Assembly: GCA_003694225.1 (NCBI GenBank)
Contig: RFKT01000343.1
Location: forward strand, 1 to 5,462
Length of the DNA: 5,462 nucleotides
Direction: 5' to 3'
From: Candidatus Dadabacteria bacterium
Lineage (GTDB): Bacteria > Bdellovibrionota_C > UBA2361 > J135
The notes below the pieces were generated by a model. It worked only from the letters and a program-made list of their open reading frames with translations, was not told the DNA's origin and ran no database searches. Every line of letters starts with the position of its first letter. The first letter of the stretch is position 1. Shown one piece after another: positions 1 to 5,292 of the stretch. Made by a program: the position numbers and the translations under genes.

Positions 1-54
1 CAACATCATATCAATGATATAATGGACCATCAGAGAAAATTTGGAAACAGGTAA
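1..54 (+). CDS. Possible 3' end of a protein-coding gene, truncated by the window start
   Basis: Only one forward frame stays open from the first base. It reads 17 codons ending in residues DHQRKFGNR and a TAA stop at 52-54, while the other two forward frames stop within about 20 bases. The stop is followed directly by a run of seven T (55-61). The residues are too few to recognise a family, and a stretch this short can be open by chance, so this is a tentative call based on frame and position. If real, the gene lies upstream on the same strand as the acidic protein gene that follows. Confidence 0.3.
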   Translation, partial: QHHINDIMDHQRKFGNR

Positions 55-84
55 TTTTTTTGGGGGCGTATGGTTAAAATACTC

Positions 85-112
85 TTGATTTTCACGGTGA
101 ATAAGCTTAAAT
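85..112 (+). promoter_or_regulatory. Candidate sigma-70 type promoter for the acidic protein gene
   Basis: TTGATT at 85-90 and TTAAAT at 107-112 are separated by 16 bases. Each matches the -35 and -10 consensus at four of six positions. Transcription would start near 119, giving a leader of roughly 50 bases before the ATG at 172. The surroundings are AT-rich, so chance matches are likely and this is a weak call. Confidence 0.22.
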
Positions 113-171
113 AAGCGATTGCAAGTGGATTTGTTTGCCTAACTTTTGATGTTTTCTTGGGAATTTGTGAT

Positions 172-510
172 ATGGCAAAGAGTGCGGGGGATAGAATAGT
201 CGAGGGATTGACAGAGCTTTTAGCGGGATTTTCTGAGCTTGAAGAGATGCTCGAAGATGACTATGGGGCGAGTTCAGATGACGAGGAACTTTCTTCCGCC
301 GTAGTGAATGAGTTGGTCAGCGCTTTGGATACCGTAATTGACACCGAAGACTATACTCCGGCTTATATCGCATCAGTAGTTTCTGCTTTAAGTGAAGCGC
401 TTGAAGATGTAGCGCCTGATATCTTTGATATGGAAGAAGATGAGCTTGAAGATGAGCTTATAGATGATGACCTTGCTTACGATGATGATGAGGAGTACTT
501 TGACGATTAA
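172..510 (+). CDS. Highly acidic hypothetical protein, 112 residues
   Basis: I do not recognise this protein. It has about 40 Asp/Glu residues and only two basic residues (Lys3, Arg8), giving an estimated net charge near -38. The first 85 or so residues alternate hydrophobic and acidic positions (for example IVEGLTELLAGF and SVVSALSEALEDV) and should form amphipathic helices. The last 27 or so are almost pure Asp/Glu with Tyr and Leu, probably a disordered tail. No signal peptide, membrane segment or cysteine is visible. The ATG at 172 is chosen because a GGGA lies nine bases upstream. A TTG at 157 would add five residues but has no ribosome site. The gene is followed by 137 bases and then the YjbQ-family gene on the same strand. 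Such proteins can bind basic proteins or cations, but the sequence gives no specific function. Confidence 0.72.
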   Translation: MAKSAGDRIVEGLTELLAGFSELEEMLEDDYGASSDDEELSSAVVNELVSALDTVIDTEDYTPAYIASVVSALSEALEDVAPDIFDMEEDELEDELIDDDLAYDDDEEYFDD

Positions 511-647
511 AATTTTTTAGAATTTTTTCGGCTTATAAGATCCAGTAGAGTTTATCTTCTTTTGATTTTTCCATTTTCGGGTCTGAGTAAAATCCGCAAT
601 TCTTTTGAGATGTCGAAAATGCACTCCGGCTGACACGAAACGGTAAG

Positions 648-1058
648 ATGATAGAGCAGATCACAGTAAAGACTTCAGGGAAAGGGCTTGTAGAGATTAC
701 ATCAGATGTAGAGAGAGTTATCTCTCAAAGCGGCATTACCTCTGGCATATGCACACTGTTTTTGCACCACACGTCTGCAAGCTTAATAATTCAGGAAAAC
801 GCAGACCCTTCGGCAAAGAGAGATCTAGAAGTATGGTTTGACAGGCTTGTAAAAGAAAATGACCCTATCTTTACCCATACCCTTGAGGGGGCGGATGATA
901 TGCCTGCCCATATAAAGTCTGCTCTTACAGGAGTTTCTCTTTCTATTCCGATACAAAACGGCTCTTTAGCTCTTGGCACATGGCAGGGGATTTATCTTTG
1001 GGAGCATAGAAGGGGCAGATCAACGCGGAAGGTTTCCATCTGCCTTGCAGAGTGTTAA
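648..1058 (+). CDS. yjbQ: YjbQ/UPF0047 family protein (secondary thiamine-phosphate synthase-type)
   Basis: This 136-residue protein is full length for the YjbQ/UPF0047 family and carries its signature blocks in order. They are HHTSASL at 40-46, QENADP at 49-54, THTLEGADDMPAHIK at 76-90 and LGTWQGIYLWEHR at 109-121. The conserved His41, His77, His88 and His120, with Glu80 and Asp83/84, would line the family's presumed active site. Some family members can substitute for thiamine-phosphate synthase (ThiE) when overexpressed, hence the usual database name, but the native reaction is not settled. No signal peptide is present, so it is probably cytoplasmic. The ATG at 648 fits the usual family N-terminus. 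The upstream GGTAAG is a poor ribosome site and no clear promoter is visible. It converges on the M16 peptidase gene 101 bases downstream. A ThiS-type carrier is encoded about 3 kb away, the only other thiamine-related gene in view. Confidence 0.93.
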   Translation: MIEQITVKTSGKGLVEITSDVERVISQSGITSGICTLFLHHTSASLIIQENADPSAKRDLEVWFDRLVKENDPIFTHTLEGADDMPAHIKSALTGVSLSIPIQNGSLALGTWQGIYLWEHRRGRSTRKVSICLAEC

Positions 1059-1159
1059 AGGCATAGTGTTAAAACAATGGACATCCATGCCCAAATGGGC
1101 ACGTTAAACTACAGAAGGAATTTTCAGAGAGACTCCTGGTCTAATTACACGCGGTTTAA

Positions 1160-2380
1160 TTATGCGGGCAGAAGTCTGTATTCACTACGTTTGGTCAATG
1201 GATAGGCGCTTAATGCGCTTTCTATATCTTTCCTTGATACCGCCATTATAGCTTCAACCTCTGAATGTAGGTTGTGCACCTTCTCCCGCGCAAGCCACTC
1301 GTGACCCAGGGCCCGCATCCTTCCCATTGGGAGCTCGCCTCCCAGCACCATCCTTGTGGCTATCTTTGCCTTGGCCCTTTCCATATCTTTGTCTGTAAAT
1401 TGAAGGGGAGAATCCAAAATCTCGTTTAATATCCCAGATACTTTATCAATATTATCTGGCGGGCAACATGCATATGAGATAAAACACCCTGTGCCGTCTT
1501 TTTCATCTACTTCACTGTCGGCGCTCTCTGCAATCCCTGAGTTTACAAGTGCCCAGTAATAGCGTGAACCAGTCACATCTCCCACAATGTTGGAAAACAC
1601 ACCAAATGCATACCTGTGTGGATCTTGCTGGGAGGGACCCCCTGTAAGGATCATTATATGCGCCTGCTGTATGTCGCTTTTGGTAAATTCCAGGCTTTCT
1701 TCCTTTCCTTCATACGGTTCAACTTTCCTTTCTGTTTCAAATGACTTCCATCCGCCGCATAACCTTTCTGCATCGTGCATAAATCGATCTAGATCAAAGT
1801 TTCCTGCGGCGATAAGAACCATATTTGATGGGGAGTAGCGCCTTTTATAGTAATTTAGCATATCATCGCGGGTAATTGCGGAGACAGATTCCACAGAGCC
1901 CAGCACACTGTTTCCAGATGGATGCCCGTTAAAATAAGAGCGAAATGCCTTTTCAAAGAGACAATAGCTTGGCCTGTCCTTATAAAGGGCTATCTCTTCT
2001 AGGATTACCTTTTTTTCCATATCAAATTCTTTAGGATCCAGCGCAGGTTTTAGCATGTCGCTAAGAAGTTCTTGGTATCTGGAAAAGTATTCAGGCAGAA
2101 CAGCGCCATAATAAACTGTTGCCTCATCAGATGTGTAGGCATTGGCTTTTACTGCTAGGTTGCCGAGTTCATATGTGATGTCAAGGGCGGATCTCTTCTC
2201 TGTTCCCTTAAACATCATATGTTCGAGGAAGTGAGAGATTCCGGACTCTGACTGTGTTTCATCCCTTGAGCCTGTTTTGACAAAGAATCCTATAGCTGCA
2301 CTCTTTGCGTCGAGATTCCGCTCTGCTATTATCTTCAGACCGTTTCCCAATACTTTTTCTACAATTTCAACTTCAGCCAT
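1160..2380 (-). CDS. M16 family zinc metallopeptidase, catalytic subunit
   Basis: This 406-residue protein is the catalytic type of M16B (pitrilysin/processing-peptidase) protein. The zinc site is HFLEH at 50-54, inside a canonical block running from TGSRDE (36-41) to MMFKGT (55-60). His50 and His54 bind zinc and Glu53 is the catalytic base. The third ligand is most likely Glu129 in ILEEI, 75 residues later, as expected. The second half has the M16 fold, but the usual Arg...Tyr substrate-binding motif is degraded: the equivalent stretch reads ALVNSGIAES. No signal peptide is present. The gene starts 20 bases after the stop of the inactive M16 partner, on the same strand, so the two are surely co-transcribed. 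No Shine-Dalgarno sequence precedes the ATG, which would fit translational coupling to the upstream gene. The protein probably degrades or processes peptides in the cytoplasm as a heteromer; the substrate is unknown. Confidence 0.93.
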   Translation of the reverse strand: MAEVEIVEKVLGNGLKIIAERNLDAKSAAIGFFVKTGSRDETQSESGISHFLEHMMFKGTEKRSALDITYELGNLAVKANAYTSDEATVYYGAVLPEYFSRYQELLSDMLKPALDPKEFDMEKKVILEEIALYKDRPSYCLFEKAFRSYFNGHPSGNSVLGSVESVSAITRDDMLNYYKRRYSPSNMVLIAAGNFDLDRFMHDAERLCGGWKSFETERKVEPYEGKEESLEFTKSDIQQAHIMILTGGPSQQDPHRYAFGVFSNIVGDVTGSRYYWALVNSGIAESADSEVDEKDGTGCFISYACCPPDNIDKVSGILNEILDSPLQFTDKDMERAKAKIATRMVLGGELPMGRMRALGHEWLAREKVHNLHSEVEAIMAVSRKDIESALSAYPLTKRSEYRLLPA

Positions 2381-2400
2381 CTAACACAAAATAAATATAA

Positions 2401-3636
2401 CTATTTTAATTTAAGCTCTTTTTCTCCCAGTGTGACAACCATCGGTTCCGTTGCCGCCAACTTTTGTGCGTAATTATCTGTCATTTTCAGATCCACCTCC
2501 TCAATCTTGGCTTTAATCTCCTCAAGAGTTCTTATCCTGCTTATCCACCACCAATCCGTGGCGTTTGAGATTGCTCTTGACTGGGTCGATTCTTCAGACA
2601 TAACGAGAGAAGCCTTGATATTTGCCTTAGAGCGCTCAAGCTCTTCTTCTGTAATAGTTCCTGAGATAGTTTTAAATATCTCCATCATAACATCGAGAGT
2701 TTCTTGAGCCCTCTCAGTAGTCGTGCCTGCATAGGCTGTATGCACGCCATAGTAGCCATTTGCAGAACAGGAGGAGTTAACCGAATAGCAGAGGCCTCTT
2801 TTTTCCCTTACTTCCACAAAGAGCCTGCCGAACATCCCTCCAGAGAGGACCCCATTTAGAACGCGCGCAGAATAGTAATCCTCATCTTCAAGCGCTGCAG
2901 AGGGAAAGGCAACGGCTATCTGAAGTTGAGTAGAATCGTAACTTACGTGAAAAACATCTCTCGGCGGAAATTCCCCCGGAATTGGGTAATTAGGAGCTGA
3001 GCCTTTCCAGCCTCCAAATAGAGCTTCAACCTTTTTTATTATGCTATCGGCAGAGACCTTGCCAGATATGGAGAGAATAGACTTTTCAGGCACATAGAAA
3101 TTCCGATAAATCTTCCGTATGGTGTCTATCGAAGTCTGTCTAATTCCCTCCTTATCTCCGAGCGATGGTCTGGCAAAAACTCCCGGATAATACCGGATGC
3201 TTAGCTCATGCATAACCCTTCTTGAAGGGGTGTCATACATTGAGTTTATCTCCTGCTCCAAAAGCGCCTTAATGCCATCTATCTCAGGGCCTGGAAGGTC
3301 AGCTTCTGTTGCCATCGATGCAGTGATAGCAAGCGCGTCCTCAAGCCTATCTCCAAGAAGGCTTCCACGGTAGGTGGTGTAAAAGAGCCCGCACCCTACT
3401 GTGTGCCTCGCTCCCAATGAATCCAATGCATTTGATAGCTCTTGTGCTGAAAGCCCCCCGGCTCCCCTAGAGGTTAACTCGGCAACAATCATGCTTGCGC
3501 CTATATTTTGTTCCGGGTCAAACAGAAGACCGCTAGGAACTATAAGGGCATAAGAGGCAGACTCTGCCCACCTTGCCTCTTCTACAATGACAGTTAGCCC
3601 GTTGCTGAGGGTCGTTATCTTTATTGTTTCCGGCAC
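2401..3636 (-). CDS. M16 family peptidase-like protein, non-catalytic partner subunit
   Basis: This 411-residue M16 protein lacks the zinc site. Where HxxEH should be, after the conserved Gly46, it reads MIVAE (49-53), so it cannot hydrolyse peptides alone. It keeps the C-terminal-domain motif GGMFGRLFVEVREKRGLCYS (266-285), with Arg277 and Tyr284 at the positions that bind substrate in active M16 enzymes. The catalytic gene next to it has the opposite pattern, so the two are very likely subunits of one enzyme. The start is GTG at 3636. It gives the usual family N-terminus (short lead, then TTLSNGLTVIVEE), and no better start precedes it. No clear Shine-Dalgarno site is present. No signal peptide is seen. 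This is the first gene of the two-gene unit and diverges from the zinc-ribbon/ThiS unit across 228 bases. Confidence 0.92.
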   Translation of the reverse strand: MPETIKITTLSNGLTVIVEEARWAESASYALIVPSGLLFDPEQNIGASMIVAELTSRGAGGLSAQELSNALDSLGARHTVGCGLFYTTYRGSLLGDRLEDALAITASMATEADLPGPEIDGIKALLEQEINSMYDTPSRRVMHELSIRYYPGVFARPSLGDKEGIRQTSIDTIRKIYRNFYVPEKSILSISGKVSADSIIKKVEALFGGWKGSAPNYPIPGEFPPRDVFHVSYDSTQLQIAVAFPSAALEDEDYYSARVLNGVLSGGMFGRLFVEVREKRGLCYSVNSSCSANGYYGVHTAYAGTTTERAQETLDVMMEIFKTISGTITEEELERSKANIKASLVMSEESTQSRAISNATDWWWISRIRTLEEIKAKIEEVDLKMTDNYAQKLAATEPMVVTLGEKELKLK

Positions 3637-3801
3637 AACTGTAAAAAACTCAAACTTTAAGCGACAAAAGCGAATAGAGATTTTTAACCGATTACAGAGG
3701 CATTAACAACTATCAAAAAAAGAGCCGATATAACAAAGGGTTATAGCTCGTATGTAGAAGGCTTTTTGGAAGAGGGGTTGATTAAAAAGTCTCTCTGAGC
3801 A

Positions 3802-3830
3802 GTGGCATTTCCGGTAGAATTTAGTAAAAT
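3802..3830 (+). promoter_or_regulatory. Candidate sigma-70 type promoter for the zinc-ribbon/ThiS unit
   Basis: GTGGCA (3802-3807) and TAAAAT (3825-3830) are separated by 17 bases. They match the -35 and -10 consensus at four and five of six positions. Transcription would begin near 3837, about 28 bases before the ATG at 3865. This also argues that the in-frame GTG at 3802 is part of the promoter rather than the start codon. Confidence 0.4.
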
Positions 3831-3864
3831 CACTACGCCGTTTCTCGTCCTAAAAGGTGTGAAG

Positions 3865-4158
3865 ATGGATTTAACCTGTTTTAACTGCGAAACCCACCTT
3901 GATTACTCAGCTTCCAATAAGCCTGCAAGAGGAGATACTTGTCCGAATTGCGGCTCTGACGTTAGGTGTTGCTATAATTGCAAGTTTTATGATTCTTCAG
4001 CCTATAACGAGTGTTTAGAAACTCAGGCGGAGAGGGTTTTAGACAAGGAGAGGGCAAACTTCTGCGATTATTTTCAGATAAGAGAGGGAAAGCCCCCTCT
4101 ACGGGCTCAATCTTCGAGCTCTACCTTAAAACAGCTGGATGATCTTTTTAAGAAATAA
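3865..4158 (+). CDS. Small cysteine-rich zinc-ribbon protein, 97 residues
   Basis: This 97-residue protein has nine cysteines in an ordered pattern: CxxC at 5-8, CPNC at 26-29, CCYNC at 35-39, then Cys50 and Cys67. The first two pairs make a classic zinc ribbon. The second half (NCKFYD at 38-43, YNEC at 47-50, ERVLDKERANFCDYF at 56-70) resembles a conserved block of small uncharacterised bacterial proteins and may hold a second metal site. The C-terminal 25 residues are polar and probably flexible. The ATG at 3865 is chosen over the in-frame GTG at 3802. AAGGTG (3854-3859) lies at correct spacing in front of it, the first zinc pair follows at once, and the upstream extension overlaps a promoter. 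A ThiS-like gene follows after 17 bases, so the two are probably co-transcribed. The function is unknown; nucleic-acid or protein binding is possible. Confidence 0.85.
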   Translation: MDLTCFNCETHLDYSASNKPARGDTCPNCGSDVRCCYNCKFYDSSAYNECLETQAERVLDKERANFCDYFQIREGKPPLRAQSSSSTLKQLDDLFKK

Positions 4159-4175
4159 GCTCAATAGAGACTCAG

Positions 4176-4382
4176 ATGGTTATAACAGTTAACGGTGAAA
4201 AGAGGGATGTTCCAGACGGGATAACCATATTGAAGCTTTTAGAGATGCTTTTGCCTGGAAAGTCCCTTGATGGCATAGCTGTTTCTCTTAATGATGAGAT
4301 AGTTGAAAGGGAGATGTGGAGCTGTCTTTCTCCCACCCCAGATTCATCTATAGAGATTATTCGAGCATTTCAAGGGGGATAG
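4176..4382 (+). CDS. thiS: ThiS-type sulfur carrier protein
   Basis: This 68-residue protein has the ubiquitin-like beta-grasp layout of ThiS/MoaD carriers. It has an N-terminal strand MVITVNGEKRDVP, a helix ITILKLLEML, the central VSLNDEIVEREMW block where ThiS normally reads VAVNxxxVxR, and the C-terminal IEIIRAFQGG. In ThiS the terminal Gly-Gly is adenylated by ThiF, converted to a thiocarboxylate and supplies sulfur for the thiamine thiazole ring. Length and the absence of any C-terminal extension fit ThiS better than MoaD. No ThiF, ThiG, ThiH or ThiO gene is in the window, so it could instead serve another sulfur-transfer reaction. It starts 17 bases after the zinc-ribbon gene, with only a weak AGAGA-like ribosome site, so translation may depend on the upstream gene. 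The symbol rests on family resemblance. Confidence 0.85.
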   Translation: MVITVNGEKRDVPDGITILKLLEMLLPGKSLDGIAVSLNDEIVEREMWSCLSPTPDSSIEIIRAFQGG

Positions 4383-4384
4383 AG

Positions 4385-4400
4385 AGACGATTAGTCGTCT
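4385..4400 (+). terminator. Hairpin just after the thiS stop, possible transcript end
   Basis: AGACGA and TCGTCT form a perfect six-base-pair stem with a TTAG loop, starting three bases after the thiS stop codon. No T-run follows, so it is not a standard intrinsic terminator. It could stabilise the 3' end or act with Rho. Confidence 0.28.
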
Positions 4401-4480
4401 GCTGCTGTCAAGCCTGCTGTGGATAGTTCTTCTTAGTTCTGAAAAAAAGGAAAGATTTATTAGAATAGATAGGCTAATTG

Positions 4481-4505
4481 TGGTATAAATTATTTAAGGA
4501 AGAGG
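4481..4505 (+). promoter_or_regulatory. Extended -10 element followed by a strong ribosome binding site
   Basis: TGGTATAAA (4481-4489) fits the extended -10 form TGnTATAAT at all but the last base. No good -35 lies 17 bases upstream (TAGAAT at 4461-4466), which an extended -10 can tolerate. Just downstream is AAGGAAGAGG (4496-4505), a purine-rich Shine-Dalgarno sequence and the best one in the window. No ATG, GTG or TTG follows at usable spacing; only ATT at 4512 is in place. Together they look like the front of a small gene whose start codon has been lost or is non-canonical. Transcription from here would also cover the 158-residue ORF starting at 4695. Confidence 0.35.
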
Positions 4506-4511
4506 CAGGTC

Positions 4512-4708
4512 ATTACTAAGAGAGTTGGAAGTTTAAAAGGGCCAGTATAGCTCTAAGGTACTTTGGAAAGGGAGGCATTACCTGGCTGCAGAGGATAGAA
4601 GGCGGGGAATACCCCTGTAATGCCTTGAGAGTGGCTAATTATCTTGAAATGTTACGAAAGCTTTCGGGTGGCCCATATCAGCAAGAGATACTCCATGAAA
4701 GGCGATAA
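4512..4708 (+). pseudogene. Frame-broken XRE-like helix-turn-helix regulator (remnant, or expressed by frameshifting)
   Basis: The stretch 4383-4694 holds no intact gene, but one frame, open from 4520 to the TAA at 4706-4708, reads like the core of an XRE-type DNA-binding domain. ASIALRYFGKGGITWLQRIE is followed by GGEYP and ANYLEMLRKL, which resembles helix 2, the recognition helix with the conserved ...IExGexxP, and the next helix. This frame has no ATG, GTG or TTG upstream of the motif. ATT at 4512, seven bases after a strong Shine-Dalgarno sequence, opens a different frame that stops after 12 codons at 4548-4550. A -1 shift at TTTAAAA (4532-4538) would join them into about 65 residues. 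A +1 shift from a third frame reading LLRELEV would also make a plausible N-terminus. The simplest reading is a decayed regulator. Family assignment is by eye from a short motif. Confidence 0.35.
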
Positions 4709-5171
4709 TATAGCCAAAAACTTGCACTTTGAAAGAACAGGGAGAAGGTCCCTAAGGGGGGATATTCTGCTACCTGAAGGATCGCCTCGCAGAGAGCCTG
4801 TAAGGATGTTAAAGGGTAAAACAGCTATAACAAAAGAGGCTGTAGTTGTACCTAAGAAGGGCTCTTTGGATAAGCAACAGGAAGAAGAGCTAGAGATGAT
4901 AATGAAAGAAGTTGTTTCCTTAAAGGGCAAGTGCATAGGAGAGCGCCTTAAGGAACCCCAGAAGCTGTGCGAAAAGATAGAAAAATTTTTGAATTCAGTT
5001 AAAAAAGAGGGAAATTCAGTAGAGCTTTCTCCTCAGGAGCTTTTTGTGATAAAGGAAGCATGTCGTTCGATCTCCCTCTATTATTCCCAGCACAAAAAAG
5101 GTATTAAGCCCTGGCCTCTTCACTCGGCTTTTTGCCGTCAAATAAAAATGTTTGATGTGCTGAGGAAGTAA
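4695..5171 (+). CDS. Hypothetical basic protein, 158 residues
   Basis: I do not recognise this protein. The first 55 or so residues are basic and rich in Gly/Pro/Arg (14 Lys/Arg against 6 Asp/Glu; GRRSLRGDILLPEGSPRR at 16-33), probably flexible and possibly nucleic-acid binding. Residues about 58-105 are charged and helix-forming (KQQEEELEMIMKEVVSLKGK), with coiled-coil potential. A second helical region around 112-132 (LSPQELFVIKEACRSISLYY) and a basic C-terminus with Trp and Cys follow. There is no signal peptide or membrane segment. The ATG at 4695 is chosen, with a weak AAGAGA upstream. A TTG at 4644 would add 17 residues but has no ribosome site and lies inside the helix-turn-helix frame. 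The start overlaps the end of that frame by 14 bases, an arrangement typical of coupled regulator/partner pairs. It converges on topA. Confidence 0.6.
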   Translation: MKGDNIAKNLHFERTGRRSLRGDILLPEGSPRREPVRMLKGKTAITKEAVVVPKKGSLDKQQEEELEMIMKEVVSLKGKCIGERLKEPQKLCEKIEKFLNSVKKEGNSVELSPQELFVIKEACRSISLYYSQHKKGIKPWPLHSAFCRQIKMFDVLRK

Positions 5172-5292
5172 AGCTAAAAGTAAAAAAATCTTTCTCATTC
5201 CCAAATAGAGTTACTCTTTGTGGAGGCCTTTTTCAAAGAATCCCTGTAAAATCATGAGGTTAGATTTTATGGATCTGAGTATTATCTGACTT

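Noticed and set aside
70..114. A 14-codon ORF (MVKILLIFTVNKLK) preceded by GGGGG at ribosome-site spacing, which could be a leader peptide.
   Set aside because: It is very short and overlaps the candidate promoter. It has no repeated regulatory codons, and no attenuator hairpin follows it.
509..528. AT-only inverted repeat (AAAATT...AATTTT) with trailing T after the acidic gene, resembling a terminator.
   Set aside because: The stem contains no G-C pair and would be very unstable, so it cannot be told apart from AT-rich background.
1088..1101. Small hairpin TGCCC-AAAT-GGGCA between the convergent YjbQ and M16 genes.
   Set aside because: The stem is only five pairs with no T-run on either strand. 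It could help end transcription but is too weak to call.
1587..1838. An 83-codon + strand ORF inside the catalytic M16 gene.
   Set aside because: It is antisense to a well-supported gene, has no ribosome site and shows no protein-family resemblance. The same applies to the other ORFs at 791-979, 2507-2707, 4652-4936 and 5016-5204.
3688..3798. A stop-free stretch on the + strand of 36 codons ending at TGA, with protein-like residues (ITKGYSSYVEGFLEEGLIKK).
   Set aside because: It has no ATG, GTG or TTG start upstream of its last third and no ribosome site. An open stretch this long occurs by chance fairly often. It could be a gene remnant, but nothing recognisable supports that.
4402..4420. 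Direct repeat CTGCTGT (4402-4408 and 4414-4420) after thiS.
   Set aside because: Seven bases repeated once at short spacing is expected by chance; there is no array or attachment-site pattern.
5201..5269. Two inverted repeats between the convergent hypothetical and topA genes: AGAGT-T-ACTCT (5207-5217) and TAAAATC/GATTTTA (5247-5253 and 5263-5269).
   Set aside because: Both are short or AT-rich and lack a proper T-run, so a bidirectional terminator is possible but not supported.
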